Of a DNA stretch of 64,000 bases, positions 52,920 to 62,700 are shown in pieces. A model generated the notes under the pieces. It searched no databases and had not been told where the DNA came from. It saw only the letters and a program-made list of their open reading frames with translations. The first letter of the stretch is position 1. Each line of letters starts with the position of its first letter. The stretch is from Sulfitobacter sp. BSw21498 (GTDB taxonomy: Bacteria; Pseudomonadota; Alphaproteobacteria; Rhodobacterales; Rhodobacteraceae): NCBI RefSeq assembly GCF_006064855.1, contig NZ_CP040753.1, forward strand, positions 310,001 to 374,000, written 5' to 3'. The translations under genes and the position numbers were made by a program.

Positions 52920-54743
52920 ATGGCGCAGTTTTATTCAGACAATTTTAAGACGTTTCTGCGCGCCTCCACGGCTGCGGCGGCTTTGGTCTGGGGAGGATAC
53001 ACGGCTAGTTTCGCCGCGACGCTTGATATCACGGGCATCGACAAGGCCTCTGATCTTTACGAAACGGTCTCAGGCGGGTCACTGCTGCGCGAGGAAACCG
53101 CCGAAGACGCTGATCCCACAACCCAAGAGTTGCTGGCTGCCGCTCAGGCTGATTACGCTCGGCTGCTGGCCGTGCTTTATGACAAAGGGTATTTCGCAGC
53201 CGTCATCAAGATCACCATCGACGGTGTAGACGCTTCGGCCATTGCGCCGGTGGCACCGCCGAAACAGATCAACCGTGCAGTGATCGATATCGAGACGGGG
53301 CGAAAGTTCAGCTTTTCCAAGGCAGAGATTGCCCCTGTGGCGCCGGAAACCGAACTGCCGGAACAGTTTGCCGCGGGCGAAACTGCGAGGTTGGGCGTGA
53401 TGAAGGAAGCCGTTGCCGCTGGCATAAAGGGGTGGCGCGATCAAGGTCACGCCAAAGCAGAATTGGCAGAACAACAGCTGACGGCCCGTGTTCCTGACGC
53501 GACTTTGGCTGCCACGCTGCGGCTGCGCCCAGGCCCACGTCTTCGGTTTGGTGAGCTGGTCGTAAAGGGCCAAAGCGACGTGACCCTGCGCCGGATCAAG
53601 AAGATCGCAGGCTTGCCGACGGGAGAGGTGTATTCGCAAGAGCAGCTTGATCTCTCGGCAACGCGGCTGCGGCGCACGGGTGCTTTCAGTTCGGTTGCCA
53701 TGATCGAGGCCGATCAGATTACAGCGCCAGACGTGCTGCCGATCACCGTCCAGGTGACTGACGCGCCCAAGCGTCGCTTTGGTTTCGGCGCCGAACTTTC
53801 ATCGCTCGATGGTCTGAGCGTTAGCTCCTATTGGCTGCATCGCAACTTGCTGGGCGGGGCCGAAAGGCTGCGCGTCGAGGGGGAGGTATCCGGTATCGGT
53901 GGCGATTCAGGCGGTACCGATTATAGCCTCGGGACGCGTTTTGAACGCCCCGCGACATTTAACGCCGACACAAATTTCTATGCGCTGGCTGAAATCGAAC
54001 AACTGGACGAGGTGAATTATTTCTCGCGTCAACTTGACCTCGAAGCCGGCATCGAACGCATCGCCAGCGAGGAACGTACCTACAGTCTGGGTGTGGGACT
54101 GCGCACCGCGCAAACCCGTGATGCTTTTGGCGAGAACGAATATACGTTGCTGACCCTGCCGCTAAGCGCGGAGCATGATTATCGCGATAACCGGCTGGAT
54201 GCCAAAGACGGATACTATGCCAAGGCCAGCGTGACGCCATTTGTCGCGCTGGCCGGGTCGGATAACGGCGTGCGCAGCTATATCGATGTGCGCGGCTACA
54301 AAACCTTTGGCACCACTCGGCCGGTCACCTTTGCGCTGCGCGGTCAGTTGGGGTCGGTCTACGGCCCGACGCTGTCGGAATCTCCGGCAGACTACCTGTT
54401 CTATTCGGGCGGCGGGGGCACAGTGCGGGGGCAACCTTATCAATCGCTCGGCGTGGATCTGGCCAGTGGTGACACAGTGGGCGGGCGCAGCTTTGCGGGC
54501 CTATCCGCAGAGGCACGCTGGCAGGTCCGCGACAAAATCGGCGTCGTTGCATTTGCCGATGCGGGCTATATCGGCGCGGAAGAGTTCTATGACGGGTCAG
54601 GGACATGGCAGTCTGGGGCGGGCCTTGGCCTGCGCTATGCGACAGGCATCGGTCCGATCCGCGTGGACCTCGCGGTACCCGTTTCAGGCCCCGAGACAGA
54701 TGAGAATTTTCAAGTTTATATCGGTATTGGACAATCGTTTTGA
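52920..54743 (+). CDS. tamA: Outer membrane autotransporter/translocation assembly protein TamA
   Basis: A 607-residue Omp85 protein. There is a signal peptide (about 1-33) and three POTRA domains (about 35-270; LRFGELVVKGQSDVTLRRIKKIAGLPTGEVYSQ marks POTRA3). A 16-strand barrel follows, with the family lid motif VRGQPYQSLG (in place of VRGY) and a terminal Phe. TamA with TamB moves proteins or lipids to the outer membrane. Its stop overlaps the possible TTG start of tamB. Its ATG at 52920 is preceded by gggagcaccgc. Confidence 0.93.
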   Translation: MAQFYSDNFKTFLRASTAAAALVWGGYTASFAATLDITGIDKASDLYETVSGGSLLREETAEDADPTTQELLAAAQADYARLLAVLYDKGYFAAVIKITIDGVDASAIAPVAPPKQINRAVIDIETGRKFSFSKAEIAPVAPETELPEQFAAGETARLGVMKEAVAAGIKGWRDQGHAKAELAEQQLTARVPDATLAATLRLRPGPRLRFGELVVKGQSDVTLRRIKKIAGLPTGEVYSQEQLDLSATRLRRTGAFSSVAMIEADQITAPDVLPITVQVTDAPKRRFGFGAELSSLDGLSVSSYWLHRNLLGGAERLRVEGEVSGIGGDSGGTDYSLGTRFERPATFNADTNFYALAEIEQLDEVNYFSRQLDLEAGIERIASEERTYSLGVGLRTAQTRDAFGENEYTLLTLPLSAEHDYRDNRLDAKDGYYAKASVTPFVALAGSDNGVRSYIDVRGYKTFGTTRPVTFALRGQLGSVYGPTLSESPADYLFYSGGGGTVRGQPYQSLGVDLASGDTVGGRSFAGLSAEARWQVRDKIGVVAFADAGYIGAEEFYDGSGTWQSGAGLGLRYATGIGPIRVDLAVPVSGPETDENFQVYIGIGQSF

Positions 54744-54751
54744 TTCACTTT

Positions 54752-57700
54752 ATGCGCAGTTTTCTGGTTTCGGCCCTGATCTTTGTCGGTACTGTCGCCA
54801 CGGCACAGGAGGATGACAAAGGGTTCCTTACCCGCACGATCCAAGACGCCCTGAGCGGGGCAGGCCGCACGGTCAGCATCGACGGTTTTGCCGGTGCGCT
54901 GAGTTCGCGTGCGCGTTTTGACAGGATGACGATCGCTGATGAACAAGGGGTTTGGCTGACACTGGAAGAGGTTGAACTGGACTGGAATCGCTCTGCCTTG
55001 CTGCGCGGGCGGCTAGAGGTTCAGGCGCTGACGGCAAAGCGGTTGAACGTGCCGCGGCTGCCTGTCTCGGAGGAAGAAGCGCTTCCCGATCCGGAAGCCA
55101 AGCCCTTTAGCTTCCCTGCGATCCCTGATCTGCCCGTCTCCATCGACGTGGCGGATTTTTCAGTCGACGAGATCAACCTGGGCGCGCCGATTTTGGGCGA
55201 ACCGGCACAGCTGACTGTGCAGGCGACCGCGCTGTTGAACGAAGATACCGCGACCGTCGATATTCTTGCTGCACGGACCGATGGCAAGAAGGGTGAGTTC
55301 AAGATTACTGCGGACCTTGACCGCAACGATAGCTTGCTGGAAATGGCCGTGACCCTCTCTGAGGAAGCCAAGGGCATTATCTCGCGCACGCTGAAACTGC
55401 CGGATGAACCCTCGGTTGATCTTGTTATTGCGGGTCGCGGGCCGTTGTCGGACTTTGAAACGGATATTGACCTTTCCACGGATGGCGAACAGCGTCTGGC
55501 CGGTCGGGTTGTTGTGGCGGCTCAAGGGGATAACACCACGCCGGACCGCCGCATTCGGGCCGATCTGAAGGGTGACGTGACCGCGTTGATCCTATCGCAA
55601 TACCGCGAATTCTTCGGAACCGATGTGGCGTTGTCTCTCGACGCGCTGGTCAAGGCGGAAGGCGGTGTCGATGTCAGCGACTTCGCTCTCAAGGCGCAGT
55701 CAGCCGAGCTGCAAGGCAAGATCACGCTGAACAGTGACAATTGGCCCAGCCTGATCGACATCACCGGTACCGTCGCCAGCGCCGACGGGAGCCTTGTTCT
55801 GCTGCCTGTCGCAGGTGGCAATACTTATGTGCGTCGCGTTGGGTTGGACGTGAACTACGACGCGCAAGACGGCGACGCGATCAATGCTACTTTCGACGTC
55901 GCCGAGCTTGCCACCGAAGCGCTCGCTACCGAAACGACCCAAGTGACATTGAAGGGTACCTTGCAAGGCGATGCGGGATCGGTCGGCGAATTCATGGGCG
56001 ACCTCGGGTTTTCGGCACAGGGGCTGTCGCTAACCAATGCTGCCGTCTCCGAAGCTGTCGGCAAGTCGTTGAGCGGTCACACGACAATCGTCTACACCGA
56101 AGGAACACCGGTTCAGATTTCCGGTCTTGATCTGTCGGGCACAGACTACGGTCTGACGGGGGACGTAACGATCAGCGGCCCAGGTGAAAGTTTTCTGACC
56201 CAGTTGAAAGCACGATTAGAAGCCACTGACATCAGTCGCTTTTCCGCTCTTGCCGGACGCGAGATGGACGGTGCGGCGAATGTCGATATCGTCGGCCAAA
56301 TTACGCCTTTGGATGGGACGTTTGATCTGAATATCTCTGGCCTGACACAAGATTTGAAGGTCGGAATCGAACAGGCCGATGCCTTGCTTGCTGGGGAAAC
56401 GACGCTCAGCCTTGGCGCGTCGCGGGATGAGACGGGTACATTTGTCCGCGATTTGATGCTTGAGAACGACGCGCTGACCGCCAGCGGCGGTGTTGAATTG
56501 CGAAGCGATAATTCTCAGGCACGAATTGAAGCAAAATTGAATGATATCTCGATGGTGCTGCCACAATACTCCGGCCCGATCACGATCAAGGCCGAGGCCG
56601 ACCAAGACAGCCGCGGCTGGACCGTCGATGCAGTGACAGACGGCCCTTACGGAGCCGCACTAACAGCAAAGGGGCTCGCGACAGGCGAAAATGCTTTGCT
56701 CAATTTCACAGCCGATGTACCCGAGCTGCGCGATTTTGTACCCGAAGCCCCCGTGGAAGGTCCGGTTTCCTTGGCCGGTTTGCTGCGCCAGACGCCGGAC
56801 GGGTGGCAAGTGGACACCAAAGCCACTGCGCCCGAGGAGGTTACCGCCACTGTCGAGGGCTTGCTGACGCCGCTTGATCTAGACTTTACCGCGTCGATCC
56901 CGCGGGTGGAGGCGTTTGCCCCTCAGGTCATAGGCGCGGTCGAGGCATCGGGGACGCTCAAGCAATTAGACGAAGGCTTCCAGATCAATGCCAAAGCCAG
57001 CGGTCCTTACGCGGCGAAGGTCGCCGTTCAAGGTATGTTAACACCTATGGTTGATATCTCTTTCGACGCATCGGTCCCGAATCTTCAAGCGGTGGTGCCG
57101 CAGGTGAACGGGCCACTTGCTGCGACCGGGACCGTGCGCCAGACGGAAAAGGGGTTTTTTGTCGATACCAGCGCGACCGGCCCATATGGTGCGCGCGCCA
57201 TGGTTGAAGGATTGGCCACAGGCCCCGAGATGTCACTGACCTTTGACGTGTCGGTGCCCAATGTGCAGCCCTTGGTGCCGGGCGTGTCCGGCCCGCTTGC
57301 GGCAAAGGGAACGGTGCGGCAAACGCCCGCCGGCATCGTCGTGAACACCAACGCGACCGGTCCCTATGCTGCACGTGCGTCGGTGCGGGGGGTGGTCACG
57401 GGGGATGCGCCCGCGTTGACCTACGATATCACTATCCCCAATCTTGGGGCGGTGGTGCCGAAACTCTCCGGTCCGCTGAATGTGACTGGCACCGCCCAGC
57501 AGGAAAACACAGGCTGGCGTGTAAATACCAATGCCACCGGACCCGCAGGCACCCGCGCCACAATTGCTGGACTTGTTGGGAATGATGGAAACCTGAACCT
57601 TGATGTGAACGGGAACGTGCCACTGGGCCTGTCGGCCCCCTTCATCGCGCCGCGCATATTGCAGGGCCAAGCCCGGTTTGACCTGATGGTAAACGGTCCT

Positions 57701-58897
57701 CCTGCGCTTGGGTCTGTTACGGGGACATTGCAAACCTCTGACGCGTCACTATCGGCACCTAATCTGAGGGTGTCATTACAGAATATTGCTGCGGATATCC
57801 GATTGGGCAATAACCGTGCGCAGATCGATCTGTCCGCTCGCGGTGCCGATGGTGGGCAGATCAAGGTCGGAGGTGGGGTGACCCTGACGGGATCGCTGCC
57901 AGCCGACATCCAGATCGGTCTGAATAGTCTCGTGCTGATCGATCCGTCGCTCTACCGAACGTCGCTGGATGGCAATCTTCGACTGTCAGGTCCCCTCGCG
58001 GGGGGTGCAAGTATCAGCGGCCAGATCGATGTGGGCGAGACCGAAGTCAGCGTGCCGTCGACCGGTATGACGAGCATCGGGGATATTCCGCAGATCGACT
58101 TTATCGGGGCACCCGCCGATGTCATCGCTACCCGTCGCAAGGCCGGGTTGACCGGTGCCGACACCGGAACCGACCCTGCGGCCAGCAGCGACAGTGGGCC
58201 TGGGTTCGGCCTGAATATTCGTATCAACGCGCCGCGCCGTATCTTTGTGCGGGGCCGCGGGCTGGATGCTGAATTGGGGGGCAGCCTGTTGTTGACAGGA
58301 TCGACCAACCAAATCATCTCGGCCGGTCGGTTTGATCTAATCCGCGGGCGGCTCGATATTCTTGGCAAGCGGTTTGAGCTGGACGAGGGATCCGTACGCT
58401 TTCAAGGCGATTTGGTGCCCTATCTTCGGTTTGCCACATCGACCTCTACCAACACAGGAGAGGTGCGCGTCATCATTGAGGGAAAAGCCACGTCGCCCAA
58501 AGTCTCGTTTGAATCGACCCCTGACTCACCCCAAGATGAGGTGCTGGCGCAGTTGCTCTTTGGGCGAAACATCTCGGAGATTTCGGCGTTTCAAGCTCTG
58601 CAATTGGCCAGTGCCGTTGCGACCCTGGCCGGACGTGGAGGCGCGGGGATCGTTGCTAACTTGCGCACAGGATTCGGACTGGATGATCTGGATGTGACCA
58701 CCACTGACAGCGGGGCCACGGCCGTGCGCGCAGGGAAATACATCTCGGAAAATGTCTATACGGATGTCACCGCAGCCTCGGATGGGACGGCCGATGTGTC
58801 CATTAACCTCGATCTAACCAAAAACTTGACGGCCAAGGGAACGGTGGGGTCCGACGGGAATACCGGGATCGGTATTTTCTTTGAAAAAGATTATTGA
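54752..58897 (+). CDS. tamB: Translocation and assembly module inner-membrane protein TamB
   Basis: A protein of 1381 residues. A signal-anchor (FLVSALIFVGTVATAQ) is followed by a very long beta-rich AsmA-like/TamB region, ending in the DUF490 domain. The last shows RFDLIRGRLDILGKRFELDEG, DEVLAQLLFGRNISEISAFQALQLA and VGSDGNTGIGIFFEKDY, the TamB C-terminal signature that docks to TamA. Residues about 630-940 hold about six repeats of about 60 residues beginning TGPYGA/TGPYAA. The ATG at 54752 was taken; a TTG at 54740 overlaps the tamA stop and is an alternative. The operon pair tamA-tamB is clear. Confidence 0.93.
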   Translation: MRSFLVSALIFVGTVATAQEDDKGFLTRTIQDALSGAGRTVSIDGFAGALSSRARFDRMTIADEQGVWLTLEEVELDWNRSALLRGRLEVQALTAKRLNVPRLPVSEEEALPDPEAKPFSFPAIPDLPVSIDVADFSVDEINLGAPILGEPAQLTVQATALLNEDTATVDILAARTDGKKGEFKITADLDRNDSLLEMAVTLSEEAKGIISRTLKLPDEPSVDLVIAGRGPLSDFETDIDLSTDGEQRLAGRVVVAAQGDNTTPDRRIRADLKGDVTALILSQYREFFGTDVALSLDALVKAEGGVDVSDFALKAQSAELQGKITLNSDNWPSLIDITGTVASADGSLVLLPVAGGNTYVRRVGLDVNYDAQDGDAINATFDVAELATEALATETTQVTLKGTLQGDAGSVGEFMGDLGFSAQGLSLTNAAVSEAVGKSLSGHTTIVYTEGTPVQISGLDLSGTDYGLTGDVTISGPGESFLTQLKARLEATDISRFSALAGREMDGAANVDIVGQITPLDGTFDLNISGLTQDLKVGIEQADALLAGETTLSLGASRDETGTFVRDLMLENDALTASGGVELRSDNSQARIEAKLNDISMVLPQYSGPITIKAEADQDSRGWTVDAVTDGPYGAALTAKGLATGENALLNFTADVPELRDFVPEAPVEGPVSLAGLLRQTPDGWQVDTKATAPEEVTATVEGLLTPLDLDFTASIPRVEAFAPQVIGAVEASGTLKQLDEGFQINAKASGPYAAKVAVQGMLTPMVDISFDASVPNLQAVVPQVNGPLAATGTVRQTEKGFFVDTSATGPYGARAMVEGLATGPEMSLTFDVSVPNVQPLVPGVSGPLAAKGTVRQTPAGIVVNTNATGPYAARASVRGVVTGDAPALTYDITIPNLGAVVPKLSGPLNVTGTAQQENTGWRVNTNATGPAGTRATIAGLVGNDGNLNLDVNGNVPLGLSAPFIAPRILQGQARFDLMVNGPPALGSVTGTLQTSDASLSAPNLRVSLQNIAADIRLGNNRAQIDLSARGADGGQIKVGGGVTLTGSLPADIQIGLNSLVLIDPSLYRTSLDGNLRLSGPLAGGASISGQIDVGETEVSVPSTGMTSIGDIPQIDFIGAPADVIATRRKAGLTGADTGTDPAASSDSGPGFGLNIRINAPRRIFVRGRGLDAELGGSLLLTGSTNQIISAGRFDLIRGRLDILGKRFELDEGSVRFQGDLVPYLRFATSTSTNTGEVRVIIEGKATSPKVSFESTPDSPQDEVLAQLLFGRNISEISAFQALQLASAVATLAGRGGAGIVANLRTGFGLDDLDVTTTDSGATAVRAGKYISENVYTDVTAASDGTADVSINLDLTKNLTAKGTVGSDGNTGIGIFFEKDY

Positions 58898-58936
58898 TCT
58901 GATCCGAGAGGCTGCAAAGACAGGGGGAACCCCGAA

Positions 58937-58995
58937 GGGGGCCAGCCCCCGCCTCGGCGTGGCCGAGGCACCCCCGGGATTTGATCCATTTGGAA
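58937..58995 (-). repeat. Dispersed intergenic repeat, copy B (hairpin subtype, minus strand)
   Basis: On the minus strand it reads ttccaaatgg (58995-58986), aaatcccggggg, a perfect hairpin gcctcggc/gccgaggc (58951-58969) and gggggctggccccc (58950-58937). The elements and their order match copy A at 7205-7262. It lies between convergent tamB and the flavin reductase gene, starting 12 nt after the stop of the latter. Confidence 0.72.
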
Positions 58996-59007
58996 GAGCT
59001 TAGCCTG

Positions 59008-59526
59008 CTACCCTACCCTCGGCGTGAAGCGGCCGTAGCGGCCCTGATCGTACATCAAGCCAGAAGCGTTTTCGTCTGTTGCATAGGCAGCGTGGGTGAC
59101 TTGGCCAAGGATGATCGAATGGTCGCCCGCCGGGTGGACGGCGTAGGTGTCGCAGTGAAAGCTTGCAAGACAGCCTGACAACGTTGGGGCGCCGTTGGGG
59201 CCTGTTGACCAGTCGAATGCGCCAAAGGCATCGCCGGAAACAGCAAAAGCATCCGCAAGCGCGCGTTGGCGTGAGTCCAAGATATGCACGGCGAACTGCG
59301 CAGCCTGTGTAAACGCGTCATGGCGTTTGGAGCTGAGCGCGGGGGACCATTGCACCAACGGCGGGTCGAGCGAAACTGAGGAGAATGAATTCGCGGTCAT
59401 CCCCAAGGGGCCATCGGCGGTCTGAACCGTGATGATCGTCACGCCTGTGCCAAACCGGCCAAAAGCGCGGCGCAATTCGACTGTTGCGTCGGGCAGGGGG
59501 ATGAAGTGGTGCATATTGTCAGCCAT
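59008..59526 (-). CDS. Flavin reductase family protein (FMN-binding split barrel)
   Basis: A 172-residue flavoprotein similar to HpaC/RutF. The start of the domain is ELRRAFGRFGTGVTIIT (about residues 16-32). The flavin site is GMTANSFSSVSLDPPLVQWSP (phosphate-binding TANSFSSVSLDPP), and VHPAGDHSIILGQV completes the fold. It reduces FMN or FAD with NAD(P)H, often for a two-component monooxygenase, which is not seen next to it. The ATG at 59526 is the likely start, with an alternative four codons later; the longer frame lacks homology. Confidence 0.88.
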   Translation of the reverse strand: MADNMHHFIPLPDATVELRRAFGRFGTGVTIITVQTADGPLGMTANSFSSVSLDPPLVQWSPALSSKRHDAFTQAAQFAVHILDSRQRALADAFAVSGDAFGAFDWSTGPNGAPTLSGCLASFHCDTYAVHPAGDHSIILGQVTHAAYATDENASGLMYDQGRYGRFTPRVG

Positions 59527-59781
59527 ATCGCAGCGGTGCCACGCGACGCTGGATTTGTCCAGACGGCAAACCCCCGTGCCTTGGCCGCCGATAATAGCGG
59601 TTTGGTGGAACCGAACCGTCCCCAACGTGTTGTCCCTTCACTGAGAGGCGTGACCGTAACATACCGGAATGCCTGTCGGAAAAGGGGTGCTGGAGCATGA
59701 CGTTCCATCCACCGCCAACGGGCACCCGAATGCCGACGCTCACGACTGATACAGGCGGTTTTCCCGCCGGAAGGATAGATT

Positions 59782-60297
59782 ATGACACTGAATCGTTTTG
59801 CACCCCTCAAGCTGACTGTAGCCGCACTTGTAACCGGCGCTGCGTTGTCCACGCCTGCCTTGGCAGATGACGGCGAGACTGTGGACCACACTGAAGTCGG
59901 CTCGCTGAGCTGTGATGTCGGTGATGGCACGGGCTTTATCTTCGGTTCTACCCGTGAACTGACCTGTACCTTCAACCCCGTGCAGGAAGGTCTGGCAGAC
60001 GAGACATATGTCGGCGATATCAAGCGTTATGGCATCGATATCGGCAAGACACAGAACGGCCAAATGTCTTGGCTTGTTCTGGCACCGACTGAGTCCGAAT
60101 ATTACGAGGGTGGTCTAACCGGCGATTATCAGGGCATATCGGCAGAAGCGACCTTTGGCGTCGGACTTGGGGCCAATGTGATGGTCGGTGGTTCTGAAGA
60201 TACACTGGCGTTGCAGCCGATTAGCTTGAACACCCAAAATGGTGTGAACTTTGCTATCGGTGTGGGTGAAATCACCTTGCAACGTGTCGAAGGCTAA
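59782..60297 (+). CDS. Exported DUF992 family protein
   Basis: A 171-residue protein with a signal peptide (LTVAALVTGAALSTPALAD, cleaved near residue 29) and a small beta-barrel-like domain. The family motifs are VGSLSCDVGDGTGFIFGSTRELTC, YVGDIKRYGIDIGKT and YQGISAEATFGVGLGANVMVGG. Two Cys (SCDV and LTCTF) may pair. DUF992 proteins are common in alphaproteobacteria and have no known function. A terminator follows at 60325. It is convergent with acsA. Confidence 0.9.
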   Translation: MTLNRFAPLKLTVAALVTGAALSTPALADDGETVDHTEVGSLSCDVGDGTGFIFGSTRELTCTFNPVQEGLADETYVGDIKRYGIDIGKTQNGQMSWLVLAPTESEYYEGGLTGDYQGISAEATFGVGLGANVMVGGSEDTLALQPISLNTQNGVNFAIGVGEITLQRVEG

Positions 60298-60324
60298 ATT
60301 CGATATCTAGGTAATTTAAGACAT

Positions 60325-60351
60325 AAGGGGCACCGCGTGGTGCCCCTTTTT
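60325..60351 (+). terminator. Rho-independent terminator of the DUF992 gene
   Basis: A 10-bp stem aaggggcacc/ggtgcccctt, loop gcgt, followed by five T. It lies 28 nt after the stop, and acsA ends 13 nt later on the opposite strand. Confidence 0.93.
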
Positions 60352-60363
60352 CGTTGTCGCTCC

Positions 60364-62319
60364 CTAGCGGTTCATTCTGTTTGCGATCAAATCGTCGACG
60401 ACTTCTGGTTCTGCAAGGGTCGAGGTGTCGCCAAGCGCGCCATAGTCGTTTTCTGCAATCTTGCGCAGGATACGCCGCATGATTTTACCCGAGCGTGTTT
60501 TGGGCAGCCCGGGGGCCCACTGGATCAGGTCTGGCGATGCAATCGGCCCAATCTCGGTGCGGACCCAGTTGCGCAATTCGGTTCGCAGCTCGTCGCTCGG
60601 GCTTTCGCCGCTCATCAGGGATACGTAGCAATAAATGCCCTGACCCTTGATATCATGTGGAAAGCCGACAACCGCGGCCTCGGCTACCTTCGGATGTGCG
60701 ACAAGGGCGCTTTCCACCTCTGCCGTCCCCATACGGTGGCCAGACACGTTGATCACATCATCCACGCGGCCGGTGATCCAATAGTCGCCGTCCGCGTCGC
60801 GCCGACACCCATCGCCGGTGAAGTAATAGCCTTTGTAGTCGCTGAAATAGGTCTGCTCGAACCGTTCATGATCGCCCCAAATTGTGCGCATCTGGCCGGG
60901 CCAGCTGTCGGCAATACACAAAACACCCTCGACATCATTCCCGTCAATCTCGGCACCCGTTGTCGGGTCAAGTACGACCGGTTTGATACCAAAGAACGGC
61001 TTCATCGCGGCGCCGGGCTTGGTTGCATGTGCCCCCGGTAGCGGGGTCATAAGGTGACCCCCGGTTTCGGTCTGCCACCACGTATCGACGATGGGGCAAT
61101 TCCCTTTGCCAACCACATCATTGTACCAGTTCCAGGCTTCGGGATTGATCGGTTCACCTACGGTGCCCAACAGCTTCAGGCTGCTCAGGTCGCATCCATC
61201 TACGAATGCGCGGCCTTTGCCCATCAACGCACGAATGGCGGTCGGCGCAGTGTAAAATTGATTGACCTTGTGCTTTTCGCAGATCTGCCAGAACCGGCTG
61301 GCGTCGGGGTAGGTGGGGACGCCTTCAAACATCAATGTGGTCGCCCCGTTGGCAAGTGGGCCATAGACGATATAGCTATGACCCGTCACCCAACCCACAT
61401 CCGCGGTACACCAATAGACGTCACCGTCGTGGTAATCAAAGGTCACCTCGTGGGTTAGTGCAGCATAGACCAGATAGCCGCCCGTGGTATGCACAACCCC
61501 CTTGGGCTGGCCGGTCGAGCCGGAGGTGTAGAGGATGAACAACGGGTCTTCTGCGTTCATCGCTTCTGGCGCGCAACTGTCTGACGCCTCTTTGGCCAGT
61601 GCAGTATAATCCACATCTCGCGTGTCGTTCCACGCAACATCGCCGCCGGTCCGACGCACCACCAGACATTTGACCGAAGCGTCGCAGGACGCCAGCGCCT
61701 TGTCGGCGTTGGCTTTCAGCGGGGTAGCCTTGCCACCGCGCGGCGCAAAATCTGCGGTGATGACGACCTTTGCGTCCGAACCTTGCACCCGTGCTGCCAA
61801 CGCATCAGGAGAGAACCCGGCAAACACGATTGAGTGGATCGCACCAATGCGCGCGCAGGCCAGCATGGCATAGGCGGCCTCGGGGATCATCGGCATATAG
61901 ATGATTACACGGTCGCCTTTACCTACGCCCATGTCGCGCAGGATATTCGCCATTTTGCACGTCTGGCTGTGCAGGGCGCGATAGCTGATATGCTGCGCCT
62001 CTTCTTTAGGGCTGTCGGGTTCCCAGATGATCGCGGTCTGATCGCCGCGCGTTTCAAGGTGGCGGTCGATACAGTTGGCGCTGACGTTCAGCGCGCCATC
62101 GGCGAACCAATTGATCTTGACCTGCCCAAAAGTGAAATCGACGTCTTTGACCTTGGTGAACGGTGTCATCCAGTCAACGCGTTGCGCCTGTTCTTTCCAG
62201 AACCCCTCGGGGTCCGAGATAGAGGTATCATACATCGCATCATATTTGGCGGCGTTCACATGGGCCGCGTCGGCGATTTTGTCGGACGGCGGATAGGTTT
62301 GTGTTGCGACGTTGGACAT
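60364..62319 (-). CDS. acsA: Acetyl-CoA synthetase
   Basis: A 651-residue AMP-forming ligase that makes acetyl-CoA from acetate, ATP and CoA. Motifs: [23 protein letters not shown] (P-loop-like A3), [19 protein letters not shown] (A5), [31 protein letters not shown] (A7/A8) and [12 protein letters not shown] with the catalytic Lys that is acetylated in enteric Acs. The ATG at 62319 has gggagg at 5-6 nt. No pat/acuA acetylase gene is nearby. Confidence 0.97.
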   Translation of the reverse strand: MSNVATQTYPPSDKIADAAHVNAAKYDAMYDTSISDPEGFWKEQAQRVDWMTPFTKVKDVDFTFGQVKINWFADGALNVSANCIDRHLETRGDQTAIIWEPDSPKEEAQHISYRALHSQTCKMANILRDMGVGKGDRVIIYMPMIPEAAYAMLACARIGAIHSIVFAGFSPDALAARVQGSDAKVVITADFAPRGGKATPLKANADKALASCDASVKCLVVRRTGGDVAWNDTRDVDYTALAKEASDSCAPEAMNAEDPLFILYTSGSTGQPKGVVHTTGGYLVYAALTHEVTFDYHDGDVYWCTADVGWVTGHSYIVYGPLANGATTLMFEGVPTYPDASRFWQICEKHKVNQFYTAPTAIRALMGKGRAFVDGCDLSSLKLLGTVGEPINPEAWNWYNDVVGKGNCPIVDTWWQTETGGHLMTPLPGAHATKPGAAMKPFFGIKPVVLDPTTGAEIDGNDVEGVLCIADSWPGQMRTIWGDHERFEQTYFSDYKGYYFTGDGCRRDADGDYWITGRVDDVINVSGHRMGTAEVESALVAHPKVAEAAVVGFPHDIKGQGIYCYVSLMSGESPSDELRTELRNWVRTEIGPIASPDLIQWAPGLPKTRSGKIMRRILRKIAENDYGALGDTSTLAEPEVVDDLIANRMNR

Positions 62320-62700
62320 GGTTCCTCCCTCAGAACTCTGTTCGTTTGCTGCCGTACAGACGCTTGCGCGCGGCGGCTCTCCCTCGGCAGATCATAACGC
62401 GAAGTGAAAAGAAGGAAATAAGCATATGTAAACACGCGGTTTGTCTGTAAATATTTTTCCGCATTCCGCACAAATCAGTAAATTTCACCGCTCGCGATGC
62501 AAAATCCCTAGCAAACTTCGCCGATTGCCTGTCAACGGGTGCGCATTACGTACAGGGCGTGCTTCCAAATGGCCTGAAATCCTCGCCGAAGGCTCCTGCA
62601 ACCGCGGCTGCGACCTGTCTTGGGGGGTTGGCAGCCCGCCCCCCTGAAGGTAGTATTTCGCCCAAGCGGGCCACCAACAGTCCGCATAAGGGAGATAACA
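62320..62700. other. Divergent promoter region of acsA and dctP with repeat copy C
   Basis: A 381-nt spacer between acsA (minus) and dctP (plus). It contains a dispersed repeat at 62562-62650 and an AT-rich section (about 62400-62490) where promoters are likely. No clear operator could be fixed. No protein gene is supported; the short open frames here are in repeat DNA. Confidence 0.45.
62562..62650 (+). repeat. Dispersed intergenic repeat, copy C
   Basis: ttccaaatgg (62562-62571), cctg, then aaatcctcgccgaaggc as in copy D, followed about 40 nt later by a GC block (ggggggttggcagcccgccc) like the hairpin part of copies A and B. It lies 50 nt ahead of dctP, within the divergent promoter region. 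Confidence 0.65.
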
